64,000 nt of DNA from positions 60,038-124,037 of the forward strand of contig JABILA010000037.1 of assembly GCA_018654745.1 (NCBI GenBank), written 5' to 3'. Below, in pieces: positions 45,783 through 56,077 of this stretch. The notes under the pieces are model-generated. The model was not told where the DNA came from. It saw only the letters and a list, made by a program, of their open reading frames with translations, and did not search any database. Made by a program: the position numbers and the translations under genes. This DNA comes from Alphaproteobacteria bacterium. Lineage in GTDB: Bacteria; Pseudomonadota; Alphaproteobacteria; UBA2966. Position 1 is the stretch's first letter. Each line of letters opens with the position of its first letter.

Positions 45783-46865
45783 ATGAGTACAAGCATGGCA
45801 AAAAAATATCTGGTCACTGGTGGGTCGGGTTTCATCGGCTCAGCCGTTGTCCGCCACCTGGTCGGGCGGGGAGATGATGTCCTGAATGTGGATATACTGA
45901 CCTACGCCGCCAACCCTGATTCATTATTAGAAGTTGCTGATCAACCCACCTACAAATTTGTTCAGGCGGATATTTGCGATGCCGCCGCTATGCAAAAACT
46001 GTTTACAGAATATCAACCGGATGTCGTGATGCATCTGGCTGCTGAAAGCCACGTTGATCGCTCGATTGATGGCGCTGCACCCTTTATTGAAACCAATGTT
46101 GTTGGCACCTGGACCATGCTGGAAGCCGCAACTGCGTGGTGGCGAAATATTTCGGAAGAAAACAGGCAGGCATTCCGGTTTCTGCATATATCAACCGACG
46201 AGGTATATGGCGCACTGGGCGACGAAGGATACTTTACCAACGACTCACCGCACCGACCGAACTCTCCCTACGCCGCCAGCAAGGCCTCTGCCGATCACCT
46301 GGCCCGCGCCTGGTGTCAAACCCACGGTTTGCCGGTGATCGTCTCAAATTGCTCGAACAATTACGGCCCCTTTCAGTTCCCGGAAAAGCTGATTCCGTTG
46401 ATGATCCTGAAAGGACTGGCCGGAGAAGACTTGCCGGTCTATGGCGACGGCAGCAACGTGCGTGACTGGATGCATGTCGATGATCATGTTCAGGCTTTGA
46501 TGGCGATGCTGGAAAAAGGAACGCCGGGAGAAGTCTATCTAGTCGGCGGGGACGGAGAACGGCGCAACATTGATGTTGTTGACGGCATCTGCGATTTGCT
46601 TGACGAATTCAGCCCTGACTCTGAAGGCCGACCGCATCGTGATTTGCGCAAGTTTGTGACGGATCGGCCCGGTCATGATTTCCGATATGCGATAGATAGT
46701 AGCCGCGCCCATCGCGATCTGGGCTGGAAGCCACAGGAAACATTTGAAAGTGGGTTGGCCAAAACGGTGCAATGGTATCTGGACAATCAGGATTGGTGGC
46801 AACCCATTCTCGATGGTCGCTATCAGGGACAGCGGCTGGGTCACAAAAGCGAAAAGGAAAGCTGA
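45783..46865 (+). CDS. rfbB: dTDP-glucose 4,6-dehydratase
   Basis: A 360-residue SDR that converts dTDP-glucose to dTDP-4-keto-6-deoxyglucose. It has [16 protein letters not shown], the [25 protein letters not shown] block, [17 protein letters not shown] and the catalytic [10 protein letters not shown], as in RmlB. The start/stop overlap with rfbA (TGATG, one base) shows a coupled pair. No rfbD follows, and the only rfbC-like gene is 30 kb away, so whether dTDP-rhamnose or another dTDP-sugar is made cannot be told from the window. Confidence 0.94.
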   Translation: MSTSMAKKYLVTGGSGFIGSAVVRHLVGRGDDVLNVDILTYAANPDSLLEVADQPTYKFVQADICDAAAMQKLFTEYQPDVVMHLAAESHVDRSIDGAAPFIETNVVGTWTMLEAATAWWRNISEENRQAFRFLHISTDEVYGALGDEGYFTNDSPHRPNSPYAASKASADHLARAWCQTHGLPVIVSNCSNNYGPFQFPEKLIPLMILKGLAGEDLPVYGDGSNVRDWMHVDDHVQALMAMLEKGTPGEVYLVGGDGERRNIDVVDGICDLLDEFSPDSEGRPHRDLRKFVTDRPGHDFRYAIDSSRAHRDLGWKPQETFESGLAKTVQWYLDNQDWWQPILDGRYQGQRLGHKSEKES

Positions 46866-47743
46866 TGAAGGGGATCATTCTGGCCGGCGGTTCGGGGACA
46901 CGATTGCATCCAATCACCAAGGCCGTCAGCAAACAATTGCTGTCCGTCTACGACAAACCGATGATCTATTATCCGCTTTCGGTCCTGATGCTGGCCGGAC
47001 TTCGTGAAATCATGATCATTACCACCCCCCATGATCAGGCAGCTTTTCAGGGATTGCTTGGTGATGGTTCACAATGGGGATTGAAACTTGTCTATGCAGC
47101 CCAACCCAAACCCGAAGGTCTTGCCCAGGCGCTGATCATTGCCGAAGAGTTTCTGGACGGTGACACAAGTTGCCTGGTACTGGGCGACAACCTTTTCTTT
47201 GGTCGCGGCCTGAGTGAGATACTGGAAAAAAGCGCTACCTTGACGGAGGGAGCCAAGGTTTTTGGGTATCCCGTTTCTGATCCTGAACGATATGGCGTGG
47301 CTGTCCTTGATGAACATGGCAAGATGATCGACATCGTCGAAAAGCCATCTGTTCCACCATCAAATTTTGCGATTACCGGGCTCTATTTCTTTGACGGCCG
47401 GGCATCGGAAATTGCCCGGAACCTGACCCCGTCAGCCCGCGGAGAACTGGAAATCACAGATCTCAACAATGTATATCTGGCAGAAGGTAAAATGGACATG
47501 GAAGTCCTGGGGCGCGGGTTTGCCTGGCTTGATACCGGATCGCCGGACGCACTGGCAGAGGCTGGCAATTTCGTGGCCACTGTTGAACGTCGGCAAGGCC
47601 TGAAAATCGCCTGTCTCGAAGAAATTGCCTATATCAAGGGCTTCATCGACAAGGCGGCGCTTGCAGACCAGGCGGAGGCGCTGAAAAACAGCAGCTACGG
47701 CGCTTATCTCAGATCAATTCTGGATGGCACCATCGTTCTATGA
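46865..47743 (+). CDS. rfbA: Glucose-1-phosphate thymidylyltransferase
   Basis: A 292-residue nucleotidyltransferase making dTDP-glucose from glucose-1-phosphate and dTTP. It has the signature [45 protein letters not shown] and VVEKP-type DIVEKPSVPPSNFAITGLYF. ATG at 46865 shares one base with the rfbB stop. First step of the dTDP-deoxysugar route with rfbB. Confidence 0.95.
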   Translation: MKGIILAGGSGTRLHPITKAVSKQLLSVYDKPMIYYPLSVLMLAGLREIMIITTPHDQAAFQGLLGDGSQWGLKLVYAAQPKPEGLAQALIIAEEFLDGDTSCLVLGDNLFFGRGLSEILEKSATLTEGAKVFGYPVSDPERYGVAVLDEHGKMIDIVEKPSVPPSNFAITGLYFFDGRASEIARNLTPSARGELEITDLNNVYLAEGKMDMEVLGRGFAWLDTGSPDALAEAGNFVATVERRQGLKIACLEEIAYIKGFIDKAALADQAEALKNSSYGAYLRSILDGTIVL

Positions 47744-47858
47744 TCATGGTGCTCCAGAAGAATCTTGCACCCTGCAGGCCAAACAGGTACTAAGTTCAAA
47801 TCGAATAATTACCTTTCCTGCGTCCTATCCCAACCGTTACATACAAGGATTACAGCCA

Positions 47859-49046
47859 ATGACTTTGCGTCAGGGTCGTGAGGTTTTGACCATTCCGGGA
47901 CCGACCAATATTCCCGACGAAGTGCTGAATGCGATGCATCGCCCGGCCATCGAGATTTATTCCGGTGACTTGCTGGGTGTGACGGAACGTCTGTTGAACG
48001 ACTTGCGCACTGTCTTTCGCACCAAGGGGCGTACCTACATTTACACAGCTAACGGACATGGTGCCTGGGAAGCTGCAATTTCCAACATGCTGAGTAAAGG
48101 CGATAAGGTTCTGGTTCTGGAAAGTGGTCGCTTTGCGGTTGGCTGGGGCGAAATGGCAGCCGTTCAGGGCGCGCAAACAGAAGTGCTGGAGGCAACACCA
48201 CGACGGGCCGTTGATCCGGCAGCAGTTGAAGCGCGTCTGCGTGCGGATACTGAACATGAGATTAAGGCCATCATGGTTGTGCAGATAGATACAGCCAGTG
48301 GCATCGTCAACGATATCCCTGCAATCAGAAAAGCAATCGATGCCGCCGGACATCCCGCCCTGTTTATGGTCGATGGCATGGCGTCAATCGGCTGCATGCC
48401 TTTCGAAATGGATGACTGGGGCGTTGATGTTGCCATGGTGGGATCGCAAAAGGGATTGATGTCACCACCAGGTCTGGGATTGCTGGCGGCTGGTCCAAAG
48501 GCAATGGAAGCACATAAAACGGCGGACCTGAGAACACACTATTGGGACTGGACTGCGCGCGAGGGTGAGCAGCATTACGAGAAATATTGTGGCACGCCGC
48601 CCGAACACCTTTTGTTCGCCTTGTGCAAATCCATGGACATGTTGTTCGAGGAAGGGCTGGAGCAAGCCTGGGAGCGTCACCGCAAACTTGCAGGTGCCGT
48701 TCATGCCGCCGTATCGGTATGGGGCAAGGAAGGTGCAATGGAGATGAACATATCTGACCCAGCGGAACGAGCCCCCTCTGTGACACCTGTGATCTTTGCT
48801 GATGGCGTCGATCCTGCTGAATTATTGAAATGGTGCAACGAGCAATGTGGCGTCGTTGTCGGCAGTGGTATCGGAGACCTGAGCAAGCATGCAATCCGGA
48901 TCGCCCACATGGGCTATGTCAACGCACCCATGTTGCTGGGGTCTCTAGGTGTGCTGGAAATGGGTATGCAGGCACTTGATATCCCGCATGGCAAGGGCGG
49001 TGCCCAGGCAGCCATTGATTTTCTGGCCGGTACTTTTAAAGAATAG
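47859..49046 (+). CDS. Serine/alanine-glyoxylate-type aminotransferase
   Basis: A 395-residue class V PLP aminotransferase: TIPGPTNIPDEVLNAM start, the FVDGMASIG-like VDGMASIGCMPFEMDDWGVD, and the PLP lysine in VGSQKGLMSPPGLGLL. Such enzymes pass amino groups from serine, alanine or ureidoglycine to glyoxylate. The start ATG 47859 has AAGGA upstream. It lies 115 bp after rfbA and is probably separate from it. The purine cluster that yields glyoxylate begins 1.5 kb further on, but a kinase gene lies between, so a link is only suggestive. Confidence 0.87.
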   Translation: MTLRQGREVLTIPGPTNIPDEVLNAMHRPAIEIYSGDLLGVTERLLNDLRTVFRTKGRTYIYTANGHGAWEAAISNMLSKGDKVLVLESGRFAVGWGEMAAVQGAQTEVLEATPRRAVDPAAVEARLRADTEHEIKAIMVVQIDTASGIVNDIPAIRKAIDAAGHPALFMVDGMASIGCMPFEMDDWGVDVAMVGSQKGLMSPPGLGLLAAGPKAMEAHKTADLRTHYWDWTAREGEQHYEKYCGTPPEHLLFALCKSMDMLFEEGLEQAWERHRKLAGAVHAAVSVWGKEGAMEMNISDPAERAPSVTPVIFADGVDPAELLKWCNEQCGVVVGSGIGDLSKHAIRIAHMGYVNAPMLLGSLGVLEMGMQALDIPHGKGGAQAAIDFLAGTFKE

Positions 49047-49066
49047 CACCGGACTGGGCGAGAGCT

Positions 49067-50539
49067 TTACCTTGTCGGGAGCATCAAAGTGACGGTTGTG
49101 CCGACTGTCTCGCAGCTGGCGATATCAAACTGACCTTTATTTAGCTCAACCAGTGAAATGGTCAGTGGCAATCCAAGGCCGGTACCCTGTTGTGCACGGG
49201 TCAGGTGATCACCTGACTGGCCAAAAGGCTGCAAGACCTTGTTCAAATCCGCAGCCGGAATGCCACAGCCGGTGTCCTCAAATTCAATTTTCACTTGCCT
49301 GTCACCCTGCGCCGACATCCGGATATGAACCGATCCACCTGGGTTGGAGAATTTGACCGCATTGCCCAGGATATTGAGGAAAATCTGCGCAACATGGCGA
49401 GAATCTGCCCAGGCGGCAGGGAGATCCTTTGCAACCGTGGTCTTGATTTTGAGCTTTGCCTCGACAATCTTTTCTTCCAGCAGGGAAAGTGCCGTGGTCA
49501 GACTTTCCTCCAGAATGACATATTCAAAACTGACAGGAGTCTGGCCCGCTTCTATCCGCGCTGTATCCAGAATATCGTTGATGATTTGCAGAAGATGCAC
49601 GCTGGAAGATCGAATATCCGTTGCATAACCGCGATATTTGTCGTGCCCCAGAGGGCCGAACAATGATCGTTCCATGATACTGGAAAAACCGATTATCGCG
49701 TTCAGTGGCGTCCTCAATTCATGGCTCATGTTGGCCAGAAATTCAGACTTGACCCGATTGGATTCTTCAGCGGCTTCCTTGGCGATCCGAAGTTCATTTT
49801 CAGTTTCAGTTCGTTCGCGGTCATCCCGGCCGGTTCCGCGGTAGCCACAGAAGTTGCCGTCATCGTCAAATACGGGGCGGCCGTCGACACTGATTGGTAA
49901 ATGACCACCATCTTTCAAGGCAATGGGATATCTCAGGTTCCGAAAGGGTCGGTGGGCCGTCAGATCTTCGATGTGGGCTTGCCATTTGCTTGTTTCACTC
50001 AGCTCCTTACTGACATCCTCACGGCTTTTGCCCAAATAATGATCAGATGAAAACCCCGTAATTTCACTTTGACGCTCCGAAAAATAAGTAAACTTCAAGT
50101 CCTCATCCATTTCCCAGAACCAGTCAGCAGCAGCAAGGGAAAAATCCCGAAAGCGTTTCTCATTTTCCGCCAGGGCTTTTTCTGCAAGGACACTTTCGGT
50201 CACAATGATCATGGATATGCAAACAGCAGGTTCCCCTTCCCATTCGACGACGACGGGTCGGTTTTTCATCCAAAGCTCTTTGTTGTCCGGGCGCTTTCCC
50301 TGCAGGACATATTCCTCAGGGACAGCCTCACCCCTCAGTCGGGCATCGTGGTAGCCTTTCATGCGGATCAATTCATGATCCTGCAACAGGTCGCGCACTG
50401 AGCTGATTGCCATCAAATCGGACACAGTTTCGTAGCCAAAAGCATCAGCTGTGGCCAGATTGGCGTACAGTAATTTGAAATCGCGATGGACAAGAATGCC
50501 CATGCTGGAAACTTCTACAAGCGTACGAAACGGGTCCAT
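49067..50539 (-). CDS. Soluble PAS-domain histidine kinase
   Basis: A 490-residue sensor kinase without membrane segments: PAS about 5-115, second PAS/PAC about 125-245, HisKA with His273 in [14 protein letters not shown], and HATPase with [16 protein letters not shown] and GTGLGL. The kinase core closely resembles that of the membrane kinase at 35025, including [23 protein letters not shown] text after the H-box. No receiver or regulator gene is adjacent. It is convergent with the aminotransferase gene. Confidence 0.87.
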   Translation of the reverse strand: MDPFRTLVEVSSMGILVHRDFKLLYANLATADAFGYETVSDLMAISSVRDLLQDHELIRMKGYHDARLRGEAVPEEYVLQGKRPDNKELWMKNRPVVVEWEGEPAVCISMIIVTESVLAEKALAENEKRFRDFSLAAADWFWEMDEDLKFTYFSERQSEITGFSSDHYLGKSREDVSKELSETSKWQAHIEDLTAHRPFRNLRYPIALKDGGHLPISVDGRPVFDDDGNFCGYRGTGRDDRERTETENELRIAKEAAEESNRVKSEFLANMSHELRTPLNAIIGFSSIMERSLFGPLGHDKYRGYATDIRSSSVHLLQIINDILDTARIEAGQTPVSFEYVILEESLTTALSLLEEKIVEAKLKIKTTVAKDLPAAWADSRHVAQIFLNILGNAVKFSNPGGSVHIRMSAQGDRQVKIEFEDTGCGIPAADLNKVLQPFGQSGDHLTRAQQGTGLGLPLTISLVELNKGQFDIASCETVGTTVTLMLPTR

Positions 50540-50592
50540 CCGTTCGGCTTTCCAATTTTACGCTGCCTGATAAGGCACCTAGTTTACAACGC

Positions 50593-51450
50593 TCAGGACT
50601 TCACCAGTAATCCTGTAAAAAAATCTTTCATTTTCCCGGAATCCGGGATCAGATCTGTCATCAATATAAAGCTGGCGAGAGCTTGATCAAGACACATAAT
50701 GTCACCGGTCGCAATATTGCACCCCCTGGTTCGGGCCAACTGAACCAGATTTGTTTCAACGGGAAAATAGACAACTTCGGCAACCATGTGATCCGGGCGT
50801 ATCAGATGTTCTGCCAATGGCAGCCCACCCTTGCCATGCATGCCGACTGTGCTGGCGTTGACCAGCAGATGTGATTCTGCAGCCGCCGCCTCGATATCTT
50901 CCACAAGCTGGATATCCGGACTGCCAAAATGCGCAATCGTTGCCTGAGCCTGTTCTGTATCGGGGTCATAAAGAAGCACTGGACTGACAGGCTTTTTCAA
51001 TAAGGCATGGATAACGGCACGCCCGGCCCCTCCTGCACCCATCACCAATGCCGGGCCCTGGACAGTGACATTAGCGTTGTCCAGGGCGGTGAGTTGGGCT
51101 GAAAAACCAAGCCAGTCCGTATTGTACCCTGTCGTTTTGCCGTCACGGATGACCACTGTATTGACCGCACCCAGACGCATCGCATCTTCCGACACTTCAT
51201 CGAGAAGCGGTAGCACAGCTGTTTTGAAAGGGTGAGTGACGTTGACGCCGGAAAACCCCAACCGGATCAGGGACGCGAGAATATCAGGAAGGTCCTCGTC
51301 GGCAATATTGCGCCGGGTGAAATCGACGGGCTGATACAGACCTGAGATACCAAGTGATCGATAGCATTCATTATGTAACGCCGGTGAAAGGGAGCCCTGC
51401 AGGTCCCGACCAAGCAGACCTGTCAAACGACTGTCTGAAGAAGACTTCAC
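50593..51450 (-). CDS. Shikimate dehydrogenase-like protein (AroE family) in ureide operon
   Basis: A 285-residue AroE-family NADP-dependent dehydrogenase. Conserved points: SLSPALHN (family SxSPxxHN, with Leu in place of the usual Lys), GVNVTHPFK with the catalytic Lys, YNTDWLGF with the catalytic Asp, and the dinucleotide motif MGAGGAGRA. The ATG lies 3 bp after the stop of the CMD-family gene, at the end of gntR-puuE-uraD-alc-allA-CMD. It may be a paralogue acting on quinate or another substrate rather than the housekeeping AroE. Confidence 0.83.
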   Translation of the reverse strand: MKSSSDSRLTGLLGRDLQGSLSPALHNECYRSLGISGLYQPVDFTRRNIADEDLPDILASLIRLGFSGVNVTHPFKTAVLPLLDEVSEDAMRLGAVNTVVIRDGKTTGYNTDWLGFSAQLTALDNANVTVQGPALVMGAGGAGRAVIHALLKKPVSPVLLYDPDTEQAQATIAHFGSPDIQLVEDIEAAAAESHLLVNASTVGMHGKGGLPLAEHLIRPDHMVAEVVYFPVETNLVQLARTRGCNIATGDIMCLDQALASFILMTDLIPDSGKMKDFFTGLLVKS

Positions 51451-51453
51451 CTT

Positions 51454-52026
51454 CTATTCCGCAAAAGGTTTCTCGACACCATCAGGAAGCGGAACATTGA
51501 AGGCATTCAGGGTCAGGGAGACGAGGTGGTAATAACCGATAACACCCACCAGTTCGACCAGGCCTTGTTCACCAAATACGGCCAGTGCCCGGGCATGCAT
51601 ATCGTCGCTGATCCGCCCATTGGCAACCAGTTCAGAGGCATAGTCGAGAACCATGTTTTCCTTTTCAACATCGGCCCCGTCGACAGCACCAAAGTCCGGA
51701 CGATCACCCGCCAACAACGCATCAATTGTGGCCTGGCCGTGACCTGCTTCCATGGCGATCTGGGCATGCAGGTACCATTCGACCTGGGACTTGTACTTTC
51801 GGGCCGTTACCAGAATGGCGATCTCACTAAGACGAATTCCCAATGAGGTATTGAAACGACAGAACTCACCTAGTTTTTGTGCTGCATTGGCCAGCGGCGG
51901 GCTGCGAAGCCAGGCATTGAACGGGCCCTGGATACTGCCACGAATACCTCCGGTGATATCGTCGTAAACTTCTTTTTGCGGTTCGTTCAACTGGTCCCGG
52001 TTAAGGGCTTCAAGGCGGCTGGTCAT
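51454..52026 (-). CDS. Carboxymuconolactone decarboxylase-family protein, no CxxC
   Basis: A 190-residue helical protein of the CMD fold (SEIAILVTARKYKSQVEWYLHAQIAMEAGHG). The redox CxxC of AhpD-like proteins is missing; Glu and His residues in VEWYLHA remain, as in non-peroxidase members. It begins 17 bp after the allA stop and ends 3 bp before the AroE-like gene, so it is inside the ureide operon. Its role there is unknown. Confidence 0.82.
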   Translation of the reverse strand: MTSRLEALNRDQLNEPQKEVYDDITGGIRGSIQGPFNAWLRSPPLANAAQKLGEFCRFNTSLGIRLSEIAILVTARKYKSQVEWYLHAQIAMEAGHGQATIDALLAGDRPDFGAVDGADVEKENMVLDYASELVANGRISDDMHARALAVFGEQGLVELVGVIGYYHLVSLTLNAFNVPLPDGVEKPFAE

Positions 52027-52043
52027 GGTTGGCGTCCTGCAGG

Positions 52044-52544
52044 CTATAGGAGTGTGGCGACAGCTGACTGGTCATCATTGAACCAGTGCTCAACCAGATT
52101 GTCGCCGGGTCCGCCTCTGTCGACAACAAGAAAATCATGATTCTCCTGTAAAACCAGCAAGGGGTGGTGCCAGACAGCAGCATGATAGTTGATGCCTTGA
52201 TGTGCATCTGCCCGAAAGGCAACCAGGGCCTCGGCACCCGGCGCATCACCGGCAGGAGCCACAACCAGCAAATAAGGGGCAGGCTGCAACGGGATAAAGG
52301 CTTGCGATCCAATCGGATGGTATTCCATCATCTTGATTTCAATTGGTTGTGGGCGGGGCTGGCCACGAAAAATATTAATCAGGGTATGCCCGTCTTCCAG
52401 GGTCTGAACTTTTGCCAGGTCGTGAAAACGTTGTGTTGTCCCCTGGTTAATGTTCATGACCCGGGCGCCATCCACCTCAATCACATCTCCAAAGGGCGCG
52501 AAGGCTTCTTTTGTCAGGGGTAGAATGTTCAGGGTTAAGGTCAT
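52044..52544 (-). CDS. allA: Ureidoglycolate lyase
   Basis: A 166-residue cupin-like enzyme splitting ureidoglycolate to glyoxylate and urea. It shows FAPFGDVIEVD, the NINQGTTQRFHDLA block, NIFRGQPRPQPIEIKMMEYHP and GINYHAAVWHHPLL, all typical of AllA. ATG at 52544 chosen; it lies 8 bp after the allantoicase stop. Last recognised step of the pathway in this operon. Confidence 0.93.
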   Translation of the reverse strand: MTLTLNILPLTKEAFAPFGDVIEVDGARVMNINQGTTQRFHDLAKVQTLEDGHTLINIFRGQPRPQPIEIKMMEYHPIGSQAFIPLQPAPYLLVVAPAGDAPGAEALVAFRADAHQGINYHAAVWHHPLLVLQENHDFLVVDRGGPGDNLVEHWFNDDQSAVATLL

Positions 52545-52552
52545 GGCGACGT

Positions 52553-53566
52553 TCAAGCCGGTTTGCCAAAAATGCGCAGGCGGCTGATGCCCCCATCGGG
52601 AATACTGTTCAGTTTGACATGACTGACCGGGCCGAGAGCCGCAATGTCGCTACCTTGCCAAGTATGGATATTGTCCATCTGAAGTTTTTGAGGTGCCAGC
52701 AGTTCCGGCCAGAACATGGCCTGGGTGATTGTGGATGCATCGGTACCGCCGTCCATCATCGCGGCTTGCATCGAACACTGATCCGGGTAGTTGCCTTTGA
52801 AATGGGCTGTATCGACTTCGATTTTTTCGACAATACCTGGACAACCCAGTTGCACAATAATCCAGTCGTTACCAGGTTCTCGTCTGCGACGGGTTTCCCA
52901 GCCATCGCCCATATTTACGCCACGACCTTCGGTCAGGATAACCCAGGGGTCGCCGTAATGAGAATTATTGAACCCTATGATACGGCCGCCGCTGGTGATG
53001 GCAGACAGCTCGACAATTTCTCCTGAGCCCTTGCTCCAGTCCACGACAGGTTCGCCATAGACGCGCAGGCGTGCGATGCCGCCGTCCGGGTACATGTGAA
53101 GGCGCAAATAGTTATACGTTTGCTCGGATTCGACGGCGATAAAATGATGGGCGCTTGCCCCCAGGGTTGTGGGTGCCACGATTTCTGTCCAGGCGGCATC
53201 GTCACCTGGTGTGGTCTCGGAATAAAGTGCTTCTATCGATGCTGCCGGTGGAAAATTGCCGGTGAAATATGATGTGTCGATATCGACACCTCTGATCAGT
53301 CCACCGACCCCAAGCTTGACGATGCAATAGTCTCGCCCGCCATCGCGCCGACGACGACTTTCCCAGCCGTCCATCCATTTGCCATTGTCATCGTATTTGT
53401 CGGCAACCCAGACGGCATCGTGATCCTGCAACATGCGTTCCTTGGGCGCAAAAAAATCGTCCGTAGCAAAGATCGCTTCGGACCCCAGCCTGGGAGACGC
53501 CAGATTAATGGCACCTTTGGCAAAATCAGGAAGTTCGGTCGGGTCGTTGGCCCCGTTGTCAGTCAT
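52553..53566 (-). CDS. alc: Allantoicase
   Basis: A 337-residue enzyme hydrolysing allantoate to ureidoglycolate and urea. It has the two repeated jelly-roll allantoicase domains: [21 protein letters not shown] in the first half and [21 protein letters not shown] in the second, each followed by a DTSYFTGN- or [12 protein letters not shown] strand. The start region [16 protein letters not shown] is standard. It sits 29 bp after uraD and before allA in the operon. Confidence 0.95.
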   Translation of the reverse strand: MTDNGANDPTELPDFAKGAINLASPRLGSEAIFATDDFFAPKERMLQDHDAVWVADKYDDNGKWMDGWESRRRRDGGRDYCIVKLGVGGLIRGVDIDTSYFTGNFPPAASIEALYSETTPGDDAAWTEIVAPTTLGASAHHFIAVESEQTYNYLRLHMYPDGGIARLRVYGEPVVDWSKGSGEIVELSAITSGGRIIGFNNSHYGDPWVILTEGRGVNMGDGWETRRRREPGNDWIIVQLGCPGIVEKIEVDTAHFKGNYPDQCSMQAAMMDGGTDASTITQAMFWPELLAPQKLQMDNIHTWQGSDIAALGPVSHVKLNSIPDGGISRLRIFGKPA

Positions 53567-53595
53567 TGTGTGAAACCTTTCTCGGGAAAATTTAG

Positions 53596-54117
53596 TCAGT
53601 CGATCTGTAGCAGGCGAATCATGGCGATGCGATGCACCTGCTTCAAAGCTTCTGCAAATTCGTCTTCCGGGCTGTTATCGATCCGGCTGCGGAAATTGTC
53701 GAGGATTTCAATACGACCACGACCGCTGACGGCGAGGATATAGGGAAAACCGAAACCGGACTTATATCGATTATTCAAATCCTGGAACTCGGCAAATTCT
53801 TCAGCGCTACATTGATCCAGACCGGCACCGGCCTGTTCACTGCTGGATTGCACGGTCAACTCGCCTTGCACCGCCAGTTTCCCGGCAAGGTCAGGGTGGG
53901 CGCGTAACAGGGCCAGCTTTGCATCGTCGTCTGCCGCATTCACGATTGCTGCCAGGGTCTTATGCAAACCCTCAACCGTATCCTGTGCATCAGTAAGCCC
54001 ACTGTCCCAGGCCTGTTCAGCAATCCAGGGGGAATGTTCATATACCGGCCCGAATGTCTCGACGAAGGCGTCGCGGGGCAGACTGGAGGGAATGGACTGT
54101 GAGTAAGTGTGGGGCAT
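53596..54117 (-). CDS. uraD: OHCU decarboxylase
   Basis: A 173-residue all-helical enzyme that decarboxylates 2-oxo-4-hydroxy-4-carboxy-5-ureidoimidazoline to S-allantoin. Key segments: [20 protein letters not shown], the catalytic His in [11 protein letters not shown], and [14 protein letters not shown]. The ATG at 54117 lies 4 bp after the puuE stop; the frame is open upstream but that sequence belongs to puuE on the same strand in another frame. Confidence 0.93.
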   Translation of the reverse strand: MPHTYSQSIPSSLPRDAFVETFGPVYEHSPWIAEQAWDSGLTDAQDTVEGLHKTLAAIVNAADDDAKLALLRAHPDLAGKLAVQGELTVQSSSEQAGAGLDQCSAEEFAEFQDLNNRYKSGFGFPYILAVSGRGRIEILDNFRSRIDNSPEDEFAEALKQVHRIAMIRLLQID

Positions 54118-54121
54118 CTGC

Positions 54122-55039
54122 TTATCCAGCGGCCTGATACGGGTGATGTTCGCGCCAGTGCCGGGCGATATCAACACGGCGGCAAAACCAGACATCGCTG
54201 TGCGACTGGGCGTGATCAATAAAACGCTCCAGCGACGCCATGCGTCCGGGGCGTCCAATTATCCGGCAGTGCAATCCAATGGACATCATGCGCGGTGTGT
54301 CGGCACCCTCGCGGTAAAGCACATCGAAGGCGTCTCGAAGATAGTTAAAAAATTGATCGCCTGCGTTGAAACCCTGTGGTGCGGCGAAGCGCATGTCATT
54401 GGTTTCCAGTGTGTAAGGCACCACCAGATGTCCCTGGCCCTCGATGCGAGACCAAAAGGGCAGGTCGTCACTATAATCATCGGCGTCGTAGAGAAAGCCA
54501 CCGTCCTGTGCAACAAGCTTGCGGGTGTTGGGGCTGGTCCGACCTGTGTACCAACCCAGCGGTCGGTCTCCGGTTAGACGCTTGTGGATTTCAATGGCTT
54601 TTTGCATATGTTCGCGCTCAACATCTTCAGGGAAATCCTGATAGTTGATCCAGCGATAGCCGTGGCTACATAATTCGTGTCCGGCTTCAAGGGCAGCTTC
54701 GATCGCTGCCGGATTACGTTCCATAGCCATGGCAACAGCAAACAATGTGATGGGAATTTCTTTTCGCTTAAATAAATCCAGCAAGCGCCAGACGCCGACA
54801 CGGCTGCCGTATTCATAGAGGCTTTCCATGCTCATATGCCGCTGCCCGCTCAACGCCGGTGTGCCGATCATGTCACTGAGAAAAGATTCAGAGGCATCAT
54901 CGCCGTGCAGGATGCAATTTTCGCCACCTTCTTCATAGTTCATGACAAACTGGACGGCGACCCGGGCCCCGCCGGGCCAATTGGCCTTCGGCGGCCGGGC
55001 ACCATAGCCAAGCATATCCCTGTCATAGTCACCGATCAT
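54122..55039 (-). CDS. puuE: Allantoinase, polysaccharide-deacetylase type (PuuE)
   Basis: A 305-residue metal-independent-type allantoinase of the polysaccharide deacetylase fold, opening allantoin to allantoate. It has YDRDMLGYGARPPKANWPGGARVAVQFV at the start (a PuuE hallmark), ELCSHGYRWINYQ with the NodB-like His pair, and LGWYTGRTSPNTRKL. ATG at 55039 overlaps the gntR stop by one base. First enzyme gene of the minus-strand ureide operon. Confidence 0.93.
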   Translation of the reverse strand: MIGDYDRDMLGYGARPPKANWPGGARVAVQFVMNYEEGGENCILHGDDASESFLSDMIGTPALSGQRHMSMESLYEYGSRVGVWRLLDLFKRKEIPITLFAVAMAMERNPAAIEAALEAGHELCSHGYRWINYQDFPEDVEREHMQKAIEIHKRLTGDRPLGWYTGRTSPNTRKLVAQDGGFLYDADDYSDDLPFWSRIEGQGHLVVPYTLETNDMRFAAPQGFNAGDQFFNYLRDAFDVLYREGADTPRMMSIGLHCRIIGRPGRMASLERFIDHAQSHSDVWFCRRVDIARHWREHHPYQAAG

Positions 55040-55806
55040 TACAGTGTCTCCGATTTGTCGTTGCCGGTGCGAATGTTGGAAAAAATTGTCCGCAGATCCG
55101 TCCCTTTTTCCTGCTCGTCCAGATCCAGCTTGGCTTCGCATTCAGCCAGATGTCGTGTCATTTCCTGTTGCGCGGATTTCATGTCACCCGCGTCGATGGC
55201 GTCGATAATTGCGAAATGATCCTGCTGGGAACAAGCAGACTGACCAGGTGTTTCATATTGTGAAATCGCCAGAGAAGTCCTGCTCACCAGGGCGCGCAAG
55301 GTATCCTCAAGTGCTTTGTTTCCGGCAATTCCGGCCAGCGCCAGATGAAACTCTCCTGAAAGTCTGATCCAGGCACCGCGGTCATTGCCTTCAAAGGCTT
55401 CCTGTTCGCTTTCCACCAATGCTTTCAGATTGGCAACGTCGCTTTTCTTTCTGCGCTTGCAGGCGAGGTCAATGGCACCATTTTCAATAACCCGGCGTGC
55501 CTCAAAAACATCCCTGACTTCGTCGACAGTCAGGGAAGCAACCACAGCACCCCGGTTCGGCCTTATTTCAACAACATCATCGTGGGAAAGCCGTTGTAAG
55601 ACAGCCCGGATGACCGTTCGGCTGACGCCAAATATTTCTCCCAACGTGTCTTCCGCAAGCTTGGTGTCGGGAGCGAGCCGTTGTTCCAGGATGGCGGCGA
55701 AAATCTGGTCGTAAATCCACGACTGCACGCTGCCTTTTGACGAAGGCGGAGCCGATGTCGGCAAAGATGCGATATTATTCGAGCTGTTGTTTGACTGGGC
55801 ATTCAT
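55039..55806 (-). CDS. GntR-family regulator (FCD subfamily) of purine catabolism
   Basis: A 255-residue regulator. An N-terminal GntR winged helix (about 30-95: LAPDTKLAEDTLGEIFGVSRTVIRAVLQRLSHDDVVEIRPNRGAVV) is followed by the helical FCD ligand-binding domain (about 105-240; VRDVFEARRVIENGAIDLA). It heads the ureide operon and is divergent from uraH-xdhABC, so it probably controls both. Likely effectors are urate, allantoin or another intermediate; not shown. Confidence 0.87.
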   Translation of the reverse strand: MNAQSNNSSNNIASLPTSAPPSSKGSVQSWIYDQIFAAILEQRLAPDTKLAEDTLGEIFGVSRTVIRAVLQRLSHDDVVEIRPNRGAVVASLTVDEVRDVFEARRVIENGAIDLACKRRKKSDVANLKALVESEQEAFEGNDRGAWIRLSGEFHLALAGIAGNKALEDTLRALVSRTSLAISQYETPGQSACSQQDHFAIIDAIDAGDMKSAQQEMTRHLAECEAKLDLDEQEKGTDLRTIFSNIRTGNDKSETL

Positions 55807-55856
55807 GATCAGATTTCAGTATTGCGTCAATCCAGACGGACAAGTCTCCAGTTATA

Positions 55857-56016
55857 TTGTATCCAAAATCAGTATCAATATGTATGCAAAAAACCTTGGA
55901 TGCAAGCAAATTAGGTGCTCGCAGGAGCACCGATACGCATATTGGAGCCAGATTTTTGTATCTCATCCTTATTTGCTTGTAAATATGAATACAATTTCTC
56001 CATTTTTTGGATGCAA
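55857..56016. promoter_or_regulatory. Three repeated TTGGAT(A/G)CAA sites between gntR and uraH
   Basis: TTGTATCCAA (55857-55866, which is TTGGATACAA on the other strand), TTGGATGCAA (55896-55905) and TTGGATGCAA (56007-56016). A related TGTATGCAAA is at 55881-55890. The short partly symmetric site, repeated in the divergent region, fits operators for the neighbouring FCD-type GntR protein. Confidence 0.45.
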
Positions 56017-56077
56017 TATGGAATTTTGCATGTCATACTCAATCAAAATAACAAAGATCAAATAGGTGGAGGCCTGC

